NCBI RefSeq assembly: GCF_034661235.1
Contig: NZ_CP141059.1
Location: 620,001-684,000, forward strand
Origin: Nocardioides bizhenqiangii
GTDB lineage: Bacteria > Actinomycetota > Actinomycetes > Propionibacteriales > Nocardioidaceae
Direction: 5' to 3'
Length of the DNA: 64,000 nucleotides
Positions 1 to 8,529 of this stretch are shown here, in pieces (positions within the stretch are counted from its first letter, which is position 1; each line of letters opens with the position of its first letter). The notes beneath the pieces are model-generated. The model worked only from the letters and a program-made list of their open reading frames with translations. It did not search any database and was not told where the DNA came from. The position numbers and the translations under genes were made by a program.

Positions 1-289
1 GCTCGGACAGCTTGCCAACCCCGAGGAGCACCCCGAAGCCGACCGCCAGGAGGATCGCCGAGAACGCCATCTTGAGCGTCTCCAGCACGCCGTCGACCAG
101 CAGCGCCTCGATGTAGACCGGGCTGACGAAAGGCTCCCACTTCTGGTACTCGAACTGACCGTTCTGCTCGAGCCGGATCACGGCATAGGCGACTGCGCCG
201 GCCAGCAGCACGGCGGCGGCGACGGTGTACACGCGCTGGCGCGCGACCGCCCGTGGCCCGGGGACGTCGAAGAGGACACTGCCGCTCAT
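1..289 (-). CDS. gluD: Amino-acid ABC transporter permease, GluD-like (5' part only)
   Basis: Only the first 96 codons are visible; the gene runs off the left edge. It is the second inner-membrane permease of a polar amino-acid (glutamate-type) importer. A short cytoplasmic N-terminus is followed by a membrane segment at about residues 20-40, an external stretch, and the start of the permease domain (LETLKMAFSAILL, from residue 69). The ATG at 289 overlaps the TGA of the upstream permease in an ATGA, so the two are translationally coupled. The gluA-B-C-D order supports the name; the substrate is inferred from family and context, not shown by the sequence. Confidence 0.8.
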   Translation of the reverse strand, partial: MSGSVLFDVPGPRAVARQRVYTVAAAVLLAGAVAYAVIRLEQNGQFEYQKWEPFVSPVYIEALLVDGVLETLKMAFSAILLAVGFGVLLGVGKLSE

Positions 290-981
290 GTGATGCGCAC
301 CCGCCGTTCGAGCCGGTGCGCAACGAACGAGACCACTTCGACGAGGATCACGAAGATCAGCGCGAAACCGATGAACAGGGTCCACAGCTCGGCGGGATTG
401 TTCTTGATGAGGAGCCTCATCCGGATGAAGGCCTCGGCGACGCCGAGCGCTCCCGCGACCGTGGTGTTCTTGAGGAGCGCGATCTGCACGTTCGCGAGCG
501 GTGGGATCGTCGCGCGGAAGGCCTGGGGAAGGACGACCTGGGTCATCACGCCGGCGAACGGAAGCCCGATCGCCCGGGCCGCCTCCGCCTGGCCGAGGGC
601 CACGGCGTTGACCCCCGAGCGGAGCGCCTCGCACACGAAGGCGGCGGTGTAGACGGTGAGTCCCACCACGCACGCGGCAAAGATGTTGTTCAAACGGATG
701 TCGCCCACGGCGGTCGGGATCACGATGTCCACGAAGTTGAACTTGAGGTCGATCTTCGGCGCCGCGAGCCGGAAGAAGATGATCACGATGACCAGCGGCG
801 TGTTCCGGACGATGTGGACGTAACCGGCGCCTGCCCACCGCAGCACCGGGATCGGACCGACCCGCATCGCCGCGAGCACCGTTCCGAGGATCATCGACCC
901 GATCCCGGCGAGGACGAACAGGAGCACCGTGTAGGCGAACGCGAGCGCGATCGCCTCACGGTGCTCCCAGAAGAGGTCCAC
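286..981 (-). CDS. gluC: Amino-acid ABC transporter permease, GluC-like
   Basis: A 231-residue HisM/GluC-type permease. The first transmembrane helix lies at residues 9-38. The conserved loop that contacts the ATPase is seen as EAARAIGLPFAGVMTQVVLPQAFR near residues 133-157 (quoted only to locate it: EAARAIGLP, then QVVLPQAFR). Family members have five or so helices and heterodimerise with GluD. It begins 17 bases after the binding-protein gene and overlaps gluD by four bases, so all four genes should be one transcript. Length and hydropathy are normal for the family. Confidence 0.88.
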   Translation of the reverse strand: MDLFWEHREAIALAFAYTVLLFVLAGIGSMILGTVLAAMRVGPIPVLRWAGAGYVHIVRNTPLVIVIIFFRLAAPKIDLKFNFVDIVIPTAVGDIRLNNIFAACVVGLTVYTAAFVCEALRSGVNAVALGQAEAARAIGLPFAGVMTQVVLPQAFRATIPPLANVQIALLKNTTVAGALGVAEAFIRMRLLIKNNPAELWTLFIGFALIFVILVEVVSFVAHRLERRVRIT

Positions 982-998
982 TTCTTGCTATGCCCCGG

Positions 999-1892
999 CT
1001 ATGCCTGGCACTCGTCCAGCGTCGGCGGCTCCGGCGCTTCCTCGTCCTCGGACGCGAGGTGCGCGTTGAACGACTCCTCCCAGGTGCCGTCCTCGAAGGC
1101 CTCGGTCAGCACGTCGTTGATCCACTCGCACATCTCCGGGTAGTCCTTCGAGTAGCCGATGCCGATCCGCTCCTCGGAGAACTCCGGTCCGACGATCTTG
1201 ACGTCGCCTTCGTACTGCTGGGCGAGACCGCGCAGGATCGAGCCGTCGGTCGACATTGCCGGCACCGTGCCGTTGACGACGTCCTCGGCGCACTGTGCGT
1301 AGCTCGCCGACGGCACACCGACGGCGCCTTCCGCCTCGATGTTCTCCAGCGAGGTCGAGCCTTCCTGGGCGCACACCTCCTGGCCTTCCAGGTCCGCGAT
1401 CGACTCGACGTCGGAATCGGCCGGCACCAGTACCTGCTGGCCGGTGATCATGTAGGGACCGGCCTGGCCGACCAGCGCCCGCCGTTCGTCGGTGATGGAG
1501 TACGACGCCGCGACCAGGTCGACCACGCCGTCCTGGAGGAACGTCTCACGCTGTTCGGACGTTGCTTCGGTCCACGTCACCGAGTCGGACTCGGGGTCGA
1601 TGCAGAGATCGGCGATGAGCAGCTTCGCCATGTCGATGTCGAAGCCCACCGGCACAGAGTCCGGGGTGTCCTGCTGGCCGAGACCGGGCTGGTCGACCCG
1701 GTTGCCGATCGCGATCTCGCCGGCGTCGGCGAGATCGGCCATCCGGGAGCCTTCCTCGAACTTGTCGTCGCAGTCCTCCTCGGCCGCGACCTCGGGGGAG
1801 TCGTCGTCGTCATCGCCGGCGTCACCGCACGCGACCAATGTTCCTGCCAGGAGCACCGCAACTGCGGTCATCCCGAGCTTCATCCTGCGCAT
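999..1892 (-). CDS. gluB: Glutamate-type ABC transporter substrate-binding lipoprotein, GluB-like
   Basis: A 297-residue extracytoplasmic solute-binding protein of the SBP_bac_3 family. It has a lipoprotein signal (hydrophobic core then VACGD, with Cys near residue 22), an acidic linker rich in Asp/Glu, and then the two-lobe binding fold (GFDIDMAKLLIADL; DLVAASYSIT; VVNGTVPAMSTDGS). The ATG at 1892 is preceded by an AAGGAG ribosome site at 1902-1907; an internal ATG at 1883 is a less likely start. It lies between the ATPase gene, 11 bases upstream, and gluC. Glutamate or a related dicarboxylic amino acid is the probable ligand from operon type; the sequence does not prove it. Confidence 0.87.
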   Translation of the reverse strand: MRRMKLGMTAVAVLLAGTLVACGDAGDDDDDSPEVAAEEDCDDKFEEGSRMADLADAGEIAIGNRVDQPGLGQQDTPDSVPVGFDIDMAKLLIADLCIDPESDSVTWTEATSEQRETFLQDGVVDLVAASYSITDERRALVGQAGPYMITGQQVLVPADSDVESIADLEGQEVCAQEGSTSLENIEAEGAVGVPSASYAQCAEDVVNGTVPAMSTDGSILRGLAQQYEGDVKIVGPEFSEERIGIGYSKDYPEMCEWINDVLTEAFEDGTWEESFNAHLASEDEEAPEPPTLDECQA

Positions 1893-1903
1893 GTACCTAC
1901 TCC

Positions 1904-2686
1904 TTAGTGTTTGAGGATCTTGCCGAGGAAGTCCTTGGCTCGATCGCTCTCGGGGTTGGTGAAGAACGTCTCGGGGTCGGTCTGCTCGACGATCGCGCCG
2001 TCGGCCATGAAGACGACCCGGTTGGCCGCCGTGCGGGCGAAACCCATCTCGTGGGTGACGACGATCATCGTCATGCCGCGCTCGGCGAGGTCGACCATTA
2101 CGTCGAGGACCTCCTTGATCATCTCGGGATCGAGCGCCGAGGTCGGCTCGTCGAAGAGCATCACCTTCGGCTCCATCGCCAAGGCCCGCGCGATCGCGAC
2201 CCGCTGCTGCTGGCCGCCGGAGAGCTGGGCGGGGTACTTGTTCGCCTGATGTCCGACGCCGACCCGGTCCAGCAGCTCCTTGGCGCGCTTCTCCGCCTCG
2301 GCCTTCGACTGCTTGCGGACCTTGATCGGTCCGAGGGTGACGTTCTGCAGCACGGTCTTGTGCGCGAACAGGTTGAAGCTCTGGAACACCATGCCGACAT
2401 CGGCACGGAGCCGGGCCAGCGCCTTGCCCTCCAGCGGGAGCGGCTGGCCGTCGAGGAGGATCTCGCCCTCGTCGATGGTCTCGAGCCGGTTGATCGCACG
2501 GCACAGCGTCGACTTGCCGGCGCCGGAAGGCCCGATCACGACCACGACCTCGCGGCGGTCGACCTCGAGGTCGATGTCCTTGAGCACGTGAACGTTGCCG
2601 TAGTGCTTCTGGACCCCTGACAGCCGCACCAGCGGCTGATCGGTTCCACCTGCCGGCGTGGCAGCGTGTTCCTCCTGCACCGTCAT
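1904..2686 (-). CDS. gluA: Amino-acid ABC transporter ATP-binding protein, GluA-like
   Basis: A 260-residue ATPase subunit. After an N-terminal extension of about 20 residues it shows the A-loop region QKHYGN, Walker [10 protein letters not shown], the Q-loop VFQSFNLF, signature LSGGQQQR, Walker [15 protein letters not shown] and the switch His in VVTHEMGF. This is a complete GlnQ/GluA-type protein. It is the first gene of gluABCD. The region just upstream carries a threefold GCTAG repeat that may be its control site. Homologues power uptake of glutamate and similar amino acids. Confidence 0.92.
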   Translation of the reverse strand: MTVQEEHAATPAGGTDQPLVRLSGVQKHYGNVHVLKDIDLEVDRREVVVVIGPSGAGKSTLCRAINRLETIDEGEILLDGQPLPLEGKALARLRADVGMVFQSFNLFAHKTVLQNVTLGPIKVRKQSKAEAEKRAKELLDRVGVGHQANKYPAQLSGGQQQRVAIARALAMEPKVMLFDEPTSALDPEMIKEVLDVMVDLAERGMTMIVVTHEMGFARTAANRVVFMADGAIVEQTDPETFFTNPESDRAKDFLGKILKH

Positions 2687-2696
2687 GTCAGGCGAC

Positions 2697-2728
2697 GCTA
2701 GCCCTGCGCTAGACCATTCGGCTAGACC
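2697..2728 (-). promoter_or_regulatory. Threefold GCTAG(A)CC direct repeat upstream of gluA
   Basis: GCTAGCCC (2697-2704), GCTAGACC (2708-2715) and GCTAGACC (2721-2728) lie in tandem, 11 and 13 bases apart, ending 11 bases before the gluA start codon. Read on the gluA strand they are GGTCTAGC, GGTCTAGC, GGGCTAGC. The position fits an operator or leader element. No regulator gene is adjacent and no clear -35/-10 pair was found. Confidence 0.35.
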
Positions 2729-2782
2729 GCCACTCCGGACGGGATCATTCTGTGACCCGGCGCCCGCCCTCGACGTACCGGC

Positions 2783-3262
2783 TCAGAGATCCCGCACGTA
2801 GCGGTGGCACGGTACGGCGATCGGCCCGTCGGGACCGTCCGCCTGGTAGTCGAACCCACCGTCATCGACCCAGCCGCTGCGCTCGTAGAACCGCCGCGCG
2901 CGGGCGTTCCCGGCCGCGACCGCGAGCCAGGCTCGAGAGTGCCCGTTCGCGGCGATCTGCCGCTCCGCCTCGGCCAGCAGGAGGCCTGCGATCCCGGAGC
3001 CGCGGGCGGCGCGGTCGACGTACACCTGCTCGGCCTCGTCGTCCACGATCACCGTGAAGCCGACGACGTCGCCGTCGATCGTCGCCACCGTCGTCTGCGG
3101 CACCCGCTCCACCGCCCGGTGGTCGAACGACGCGTCGGTGCGCGCCTCGATCAGCGCCGGCGGCGTGTGCCCGAGGTGCCCGTCGCGCCACCCCTCTCGC
3201 CAGATCCGTGCGATCTCAGCCGCGTCCGCCAGCGTCGCCGGCCGGCGCTCGGGAGTGCTCAT
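2783..3262 (-). CDS. GNAT-family N-acetyltransferase
   Basis: A 159-residue acetyltransferase. The GNAT fold is recognised from the early segment PATLADAAEIARIWREGW, beta-4 VYVDRAARGSGIAGLLL, where RGSGIA is the acetyl-CoA pyrophosphate loop, and the C-terminal ARRFYERSGW motif. The ATG at 3262 is preferred; a TTG seven codons upstream is in frame but has no ribosome site. It stands alone between gluABCD and the hairpin that closes the large liv operon. The acceptor substrate cannot be predicted. Confidence 0.82.
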   Translation of the reverse strand: MSTPERRPATLADAAEIARIWREGWRDGHLGHTPPALIEARTDASFDHRAVERVPQTTVATIDGDVVGFTVIVDDEAEQVYVDRAARGSGIAGLLLAEAERQIAANGHSRAWLAVAAGNARARRFYERSGWVDDGGFDYQADGPDGPIAVPCHRYVRDL

Positions 3263-3287
3263 GCGGCGAGAGTACGACGGCAAATGC

Positions 3288-3320
3288 GCGCGGCCCCGCC
3301 AAGGACTGACGGGGCCGCGC
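3288..3320 (-). terminator. Strong GC hairpin after the GSDH-LamG gene
   Basis: A perfect 11-bp inverted repeat, GCGCGGCCCCG (3288-3298) and CGGGGCCGCGC (3310-3320), with an 11-base loop, begins 13 bases after the minus-strand stop at 3333. There is no T-tract, which is common for actinobacterial terminators. It probably ends the ten-gene liv operon. Confidence 0.7.
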
Positions 3321-3332
3321 TCGAGGGGTGGA

Positions 3333-5624
3333 TCAGCCTCCTCGGGTGAGGCGGCGGTACTGCCGCGCCACCTCTGACCCGCTGAGGTCGGTGTCGAAGA
3401 ACATCAGCGTGTCCATCCGGCAGTTGCACGGGTTGCGCTCGGTGCCGTTCTGGGGGAACGAGCCGCCGATCTTGATGCCGCGCGGGTCCGTCGGCGACGT
3501 ACCGCTGCCGTCGAGCTGCCAGGGGTCGCCCGCGTTGGTGTAGAAGCCGTCGAGGGCCTCACCGTTGCGGTAGAGCGCCATCTCACCGGTCGTGTAGTCG
3601 AAGGTCGCGGCGATGTGCACCCACTCGTCCTGCGGGAGCAGGTCCCGCCAGTCCTCCGACGCGGCGAACGTCTGCGACGCACCGGTGTCGATCCGCCGGC
3701 CGAGCGCGACGAGACGCAGCTCGCCGTTGACCTGGATCAGCTCCAGCAGGGCGCGGACGCCGTGTCCGTCGGAGTTGCCGCTGAGCACTCCGGCGAGACC
3801 GATGGCGTTGTAGCCGGCCGTGGGGTTGGTGCCGGTCATCTTGAACCAACCCATCACCGTGATGCCCTTCGCGCCGTTGAAGGCCGAGAGCGACTCCTCA
3901 CCGTCCGCGTCCCACACGCCGGCTTTCCACGCCTGGCCCGTGGGCGACTCGGCGGCACTGTGGATCTGCAGCGCGTTGTTGCTGCCCGGGTAGGCGCCGT
4001 CGTCGACGCGCATCCGCTCACCGCCGTTGATCAGCTGCAGCAGCGTCCCGGACGACCCCTGGTCCTCCTCGTAGGCGTCGTTGGCCGCGAACGGGTGCTC
4101 GAAGTCGTACGCCGCCACCAGGTCGTCGGCCAGGCCCGGCTCGATCTCCTTCGGGACGGGCGCCCGCTTGGTGTCGACGACCTTCCAGATCTTGCCGTTG
4201 CCCTTGGCGAGCAGGAACAGGTTGTTCTCGGAGTCGGTGCCGAACCGCAGGTCGATCCGACCGTCGCCGACGAAGTCGGGCATCCGCATCCGGGTGCCGT
4301 CGGTGTCGTACAGCGCGAGCTCGTGGATCGGCGCCTCGGTCGCGGCGTCGTCGTCCATCTCCTCCAGGTCGGTGTAGAAGACACGCCCCTCGACCAGGTC
4401 ACCGAAGACGTACTTGCCCTTCAGACCGCTGAGGTCGCCACGGTGGACGAGGCCACCCGAGATCGCGTGCCCGGAGTCGGAGTTGCACGGCCAGTTCGCC
4501 GGCGGGTCGTGGTCGTAGGAAGCGACCGGGTAGTCGTAACCGGCCTGCGCCATCTCATCGGTGAGCGGGTAGAGGTAGCACTGGTTCTCGTTCCGGTAGG
4601 CGAGCCGGCCCTCGATCACCGGCCAGCCGAAGTTGTCGCCGGCGTCGACGTCGTAGACCGCCTCGACCGCGTGCTGGCCGATGTGCCCGAGGAACATCCG
4701 GTGCTCACCGCCGACGTCCCAGCTGAACCGGTGCGGGTCGCGCATACCGACTGCGTAGATCTCGCCGAGCGCACCCGGCTCGTCGACGAACGGGTTCGTC
4801 TCAGGGATGCCGTACTGGCCGTTCGGGCTGTTGTCGCCCAGCGGGTCGATCCGCAGGATCTTGCCCGACGGGGTCGACATGTCCTGCGGCACGTCGCTGC
4901 TGACACCGATGCCGCCGTCGCCGACGGCGAGGTAGAGCAGGCCGTAGTCCTCGTCACCCGGAGCAGCGGTGTGGTTGAAGTCGATCTGCTGGATCGCGTG
5001 GATCTGGCCACCGAACCGGAACCGGAAGATCTCCCGGCTGGTGCCCGCGAAGGTGTCGGCCGACGGGTCGTCGGCGGTCCACTCCGTCACCACGCTGGTC
5101 ACCGAGCTCGACGTCAGCCGTTGCGGCGGGTACGTCGACTCGCCCGGCGCCGTCGGCACCTCGGTGTGGACGGTGTACAGCTTGCCGTTCTCACCGAACT
5201 CCGGGTGGAAGGCCGCGAAGCCGAAGCCGGACCCCAGTCCGCGCCAGGACAGGAAGTGGGGGAACCGCTGCTTCACGTCGAGGTAGACGTGCTGCTGCCC
5301 GTCCTCGAGCAGGTAGAGCGTGCCGTTGAGGTCCGGCACCTGCAGGCGGCCCGATCCGTCCGGCAGCTCGCCGACGTAGTTGATCCGGTTGTGACGGCTG
5401 CCGATCCGGCCATCGGTCACGGGCCCGTTCGGCGTCGATGCCGGCAGCTGGGCGTACTCCTCGAGGACGAGACCGAGCGTGGACGGCACCGGGTCCTGGG
5501 GGATCGGATCGGTGATGGGTGTGTCGAAGTGGTCGTCGGCGGTCGCCGGCGACGCGAGCGGGTTGAGGGTCGCGGCGAGCAGCAACGCTGCCGCGGCACC
5601 CACCCACGATCGGGTCGTGCGCAT
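3333..5624 (-). CDS. Secreted PQQ-type sugar dehydrogenase (GSDH fold) with C-terminal LamG domain
   Basis: A 763-residue exported protein. Residues 1-29 are a signal peptide ending about ASPATA. Residues about 45-470 form a glucose/sorbosone-dehydrogenase beta-propeller (PDLNGTLYLLEDG; GLGSGFGFAAFHP; GDGGIG; GKILRIDPLGD; VGMRDPHRFSWD). Residues about 510-763 are a concanavalin-like LamG module (VTVMGWFKMTG region, DEWVHIAATFDY, ALYRNGEAL). In the family the propeller oxidises aldoses or related sugars with PQQ, and LamG modules bind glycans. The ATG at 5624 has an AAAGGAA site at 5633-5640. It is the last gene of the operon and is followed by a strong hairpin. No PQQ synthesis genes are in the window, so cofactor supply is unknown and PQQ use itself is inferred. 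Confidence 0.82.
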   Translation of the reverse strand: MRTTRSWVGAAAALLLAATLNPLASPATADDHFDTPITDPIPQDPVPSTLGLVLEEYAQLPASTPNGPVTDGRIGSRHNRINYVGELPDGSGRLQVPDLNGTLYLLEDGQQHVYLDVKQRFPHFLSWRGLGSGFGFAAFHPEFGENGKLYTVHTEVPTAPGESTYPPQRLTSSSVTSVVTEWTADDPSADTFAGTSREIFRFRFGGQIHAIQQIDFNHTAAPGDEDYGLLYLAVGDGGIGVSSDVPQDMSTPSGKILRIDPLGDNSPNGQYGIPETNPFVDEPGALGEIYAVGMRDPHRFSWDVGGEHRMFLGHIGQHAVEAVYDVDAGDNFGWPVIEGRLAYRNENQCYLYPLTDEMAQAGYDYPVASYDHDPPANWPCNSDSGHAISGGLVHRGDLSGLKGKYVFGDLVEGRVFYTDLEEMDDDAATEAPIHELALYDTDGTRMRMPDFVGDGRIDLRFGTDSENNLFLLAKGNGKIWKVVDTKRAPVPKEIEPGLADDLVAAYDFEHPFAANDAYEEDQGSSGTLLQLINGGERMRVDDGAYPGSNNALQIHSAAESPTGQAWKAGVWDADGEESLSAFNGAKGITVMGWFKMTGTNPTAGYNAIGLAGVLSGNSDGHGVRALLELIQVNGELRLVALGRRIDTGASQTFAASEDWRDLLPQDEWVHIAATFDYTTGEMALYRNGEALDGFYTNAGDPWQLDGSGTSPTDPRGIKIGGSFPQNGTERNPCNCRMDTLMFFDTDLSGSEVARQYRRLTRGG

Positions 5625-5697
5625 GGAATGGTGTTCCTTTCCGAGAGGGTTTCAGCGAGCAGTGCCGACGACGGCCGGCAGCAGCGTGGCGGGAGGC

Positions 5698-6405
5698 TCA
5701 GCCGGAGACACGCTCGACCCCGATGACAGAGAAGTGCCTGGTGCGGCCGTAGTTGTCGAACGATCCGAAGCCGACGCGACCGCCGGCGTACGTCGTGTCG
5801 GTTGCGGTCATCAGTGGTTCGGACGAACCGTCGACGTAGACGGCGATCTCGCCGGTCGTCGCGTCGTAGTCGACCCGGACGTCGTGCCAGTCGGTGTCGT
5901 CGATGGCGGGCGGCGCGCCGACCGAGCCGTTCCATTGGTCGTCGATCCGCCGCCGGTCCGCGTTGTCGACCACGAAGATCCCGTTGTGCGGGTAGATCGT
6001 GTTGTCCTGCGAGAGGTGCGCGTAGTAGAAGCGGGTCGGTGACTGGTAGTTCCACACCACGATGACGTCGCGGTTGCTGAACTCGACCGGCTCGTCGATG
6101 CGCACCTCGGCGGTGATGCTGACCGAGGACAGCTCCGGACCCTGGGTGACGACGGCGTACTCGAACGGGCGTCGCGGTCCGCCGGGATTGGTGCCGCGCT
6201 CGGTGAGCACGACCTGGCCCCGCTCGAACGCCCACTTCGCGTCGGTGAGCGGGTCCCAGTGCTGCGGCGTGGGTGCGGCTTGCACCCGGACCGTGGGTGG
6301 GGCGACGACCTCGTCGGCCGCCGCCCCACCAGGGGCAACCACCAGTGCTGTCCCGAGAACGGCACCGGCGGCGAGGCCGGCGGCGCGCTTGCGTGTGCGA
6401 TGCAT
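5698..6405 (-). CDS. Secreted LamG/DUF1080-like glycan-binding or hydrolase-fold protein
   Basis: A 235-residue protein with a clear signal peptide (residues 1-28, basic MHRTRKR start, cleavage after GGAAA). The rest is a single jelly-roll domain (WDPLTDAKWAFERGQVVLTERG; VEFSNRDVIVVWNYQSP; DTDWHDVRVDYDATTGEIAVYVDG; GRVGFGSFDNYGR) typical of the concanavalin-like and 3-keto-disaccharide hydrolase (DUF1080) group. The ATG at 6405 is served by GGAAGGA at 6414-6420. It sits between the isomerase-fold gene and the secreted dehydrogenase in one operon, so it probably acts outside the cell on the same glycan substrate. Lectin versus hydrolase function cannot be settled by eye. Confidence 0.65.
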   Translation of the reverse strand: MHRTRKRAAGLAAGAVLGTALVVAPGGAAADEVVAPPTVRVQAAPTPQHWDPLTDAKWAFERGQVVLTERGTNPGGPRRPFEYAVVTQGPELSSVSITAEVRIDEPVEFSNRDVIVVWNYQSPTRFYYAHLSQDNTIYPHNGIFVVDNADRRRIDDQWNGSVGAPPAIDDTDWHDVRVDYDATTGEIAVYVDGSSEPLMTATDTTYAGGRVGFGSFDNYGRTRHFSVIGVERVSG

Positions 6406-6454
6406 TTGCTCAGTCCTTCCGAGTAGGCGAGATTCCCCCATGGGTCCGGGTTGG

Positions 6455-7366
6455 CTACACGTGCGGCTCCACGAGCTCGACGTAGCGGCGGGCGAGGGTG
6501 TCGAGGACGGCGTGGCCGTCGGCCTCCCACACCTCGGCGTTGAAGATCTCGACCTCGACGTCGCCGCGGTAACCGGCAGCGGCGACGCAGCGGGACAGAT
6601 GGGCGAAGTCGATGTGTCCGTCGCCCATCATCCCGCGGGAGAGCAGCGCGTCCGGGGGGAGCGGCGTGATCCACTCACACACCTGGTAGCTCGCGATCCG
6701 CCCGGCAGCACGGGCGATCTGGTCCTCGATGCCCGGCTCCCACCAGACGTGGAACGTGTCGACGACGACACCGACTGCCTCGGTGGGCAACGGCTCGGCG
6801 ATGTCGAGCGCCTGCGCGAGCGTGGAGACGACGCCGCGGTCGGCCGCGAAGATCGGGTGCATCGGTTCGATGGCGAGGCGCACGCCCACCTCGAGCGCGT
6901 GCGGCACCAGGTCCGCGACCGCCTGGGCGGCGCGGGCACGAGCACCGCGCAGGTCCCGGTCGCCGGCGGGCAGACCGCCCGGCACGAGCACCAGGCACGG
7001 TGCACCGAGGGCTGCCGCCTCGTCGAGCGCGCGGAGGTTGTCGTCGTGACGTGACCGCCGCTCCGCACCGTCCGCCGCCGTGAAGAACCCGCCCCGGCAC
7101 AGGGAGGAGACCCGCAGGCCGGCGTCGCGGATCATCGCCGCCGCAGCGTCGACGCCCGCTACGGCGAGCGGCTCGCGCCAGACGCCGATCGCCGGGATGC
7201 CGTGCGCGGCGCAGGCTTCCACGGCCGTCCGCAGCGACCACCCGTCGACGGTCTTCTGGTTGAGCGACAGCCGAGCCAGCCGCGGGTCGCCCGGTGCGGG
7301 TGTGTCCATCCGCGCGGGCGCACGCGACGGCACGTCGAGCGCGGTCGTGTCTTGTGGGGTGCTCAT
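6455..7366 (-). CDS. Sugar phosphate isomerase/epimerase-fold (AP-endonuclease-2 TIM barrel) protein
   Basis: A 303-residue Xylose-isomerase-like TIM-barrel protein. Metal-ligand type motifs are seen in RLAIEPMHP (Glu), VVDTFHVWWEP (Asp and His), MGDGHIDFAHL (His) and DVEVEIFN (Glu). Family members include hydroxypyruvate isomerase, IolE/IolI and 3-epimerases. The ATG at 7366 overlaps the preceding DUF993 stop (ATGA). With the oxidoreductase and DUF993 protein upstream, it probably isomerises or eliminates an oxidised sugar intermediate. With a glycerate kinase at the same locus, a hydroxypyruvate-isomerase-like step is one possibility (inference). Confidence 0.8.
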   Translation of the reverse strand: MSTPQDTTALDVPSRAPARMDTPAPGDPRLARLSLNQKTVDGWSLRTAVEACAAHGIPAIGVWREPLAVAGVDAAAAMIRDAGLRVSSLCRGGFFTAADGAERRSRHDDNLRALDEAAALGAPCLVLVPGGLPAGDRDLRGARARAAQAVADLVPHALEVGVRLAIEPMHPIFAADRGVVSTLAQALDIAEPLPTEAVGVVVDTFHVWWEPGIEDQIARAAGRIASYQVCEWITPLPPDALLSRGMMGDGHIDFAHLSRCVAAAGYRGDVEVEIFNAEVWEADGHAVLDTLARRYVELVEPHV

Positions 7367-8529
7367 CGTGCCGCCCCGGCGGACTCGAGCCACAGCCGCA
7401 TCCGGTGCGCCGCCAGTGCCGGGTCGGGCAGCAGCCGGGCGTCGTTGGCGAGTGCGAACAGCCGGCCGAGGTGGACCACGCTGCGCGCCGACTGCAGGCC
7501 GCCGACCATGGTGAAACCGGGCTGGTGGCCGCAGAGCCACGCGAGGAACGCGATGCCGGTCTTGTAGTGCCAGGTGGGCGTCTCGAACACATGCCGCGAG
7601 AGGGGCAGGGTGGGCGCCATCTCGGCGTCGTACGTCGCGAGGTCGCCGCGGTCGAGCGCGGCCAGCGCCGCCGAGGCTGCCGGGGCGATCGCCGCGAAAG
7701 CCCCGAGCAGGGCGTCGGAGTGGTGGCTGCCGTCGCCGCGGATGAGGTCGGGGTAGTTGAAGTCGTCGCCGGTGTAGAGCCGTACCCCGGCCGGCAGCGC
7801 GGCGCGGAGCGCCGTCTCGTGCTCCGCGGACAGCAGCGAGACCTTCACGCCGTCGACCCGGTCCGCGTGCGCCGCGACCAGCTCGAGGAAGGTCGCCGTC
7901 GCCTCCGCGACGACGGGCGACCCCCAGTACCCGCGCAGCTGCGGGTCGAACGCCTCGCCGAGCCAGTGCAGGATCACGGGCTCGCGCACCTGGCCGAGCA
8001 GGTCGGCGTAGACCTTGAGGTAGTCGTCGGGGCCGGTGGCGGCCGCGGCCAGCTGGCGTGACGCCATGACGATCACCTGCGACCCGGTCGACTCGACGAA
8101 CCCGACCTGGTCGAGGTAGGCCTCGCGCACGTCTGCCACCGTCCGCAGGTCGGCGCGGTGGTCGGTGCCCGCACCGGACGCGATCCGGGCGCCCAGGTCC
8201 TGTGCCTGCTCGGCGCTGCGCCGGACCAGCTCCTGGACCGCGGGCCAGTCCAGTCCCATGTTCCGTTGTGCGGTGTCCATCGCCTCGGCGACGCCGAAGC
8301 CGTAGCGGAACAGGTGGCGCCGGAAGCCGAGAGTGGCGTCCCAGTCGACGACCGCCGGCGCCCCGGGCACGTTCTCCCCGCGTGGATCGGCGACCACGTG
8401 GGCCGCGGCGAACGCGACCCTGCTGGTGAACGGCTGGGGGTGCTCGACCCACGCGCGGTGCTCGTTGAGCACGACGCCCTCCCACCCGCCGTCGGCGAGC
8501 GGGATGTCGACCCGGTCGGTGGGCGTCAT
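7363..8529 (-). CDS. DUF993 family protein (dihydrodipicolinate-synthase-like aldolase)
   Basis: A 388-residue protein matching the DUF993 group, distant relatives of dihydrodipicolinate synthase/N-acetylneuraminate lyase TIM barrels. Recognisable stretches are FRYGFGVAEAMDTAQRNMGLDW (about 74-95), VILHWLGEAFDPQLRGYWGS (185-204) and DGVKVSLLS (226-234). Lys229 sits where the Schiff-base lysine of the class I aldolase family would be. Its function is not established in what I know. ATGA overlaps with genes on both sides put it in a tightly coupled trio: dehydrogenase, DUF993, isomerase. A retro-aldol or dehydration step on a keto-sugar acid is the natural guess. Confidence 0.8.
   Translation of the reverse strand: MTPTDRVDIPLADGGWEGVVLNEHRAWVEHPQPFTSRVAFAAAHVVADPRGENVPGAPAVVDWDATLGFRRHLFRYGFGVAEAMDTAQRNMGLDWPAVQELVRRSAEQAQDLGARIASGAGTDHRADLRTVADVREAYLDQVGFVESTGSQVIVMASRQLAAAATGPDDYLKVYADLLGQVREPVILHWLGEAFDPQLRGYWGSPVVAEATATFLELVAAHADRVDGVKVSLLSAEHETALRAALPAGVRLYTGDDFNYPDLIRGDGSHHSDALLGAFAAIAPAASAALAALDRGDLATYDAEMAPTLPLSRHVFETPTWHYKTGIAFLAWLCGHQPGFTMVGGLQSARSVVHLGRLFALANDARLLPDPALAAHRMRLWLESAGAAR

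Noticed and set aside
3615-5726. Long open frame on the plus strand opposite the GSDH-LamG gene
   Set aside because: It is a GC-rich mirror frame: Arg/Val/Asp-rich with no recognisable motif, and the minus-strand gene has clear domains and a ribosome site.
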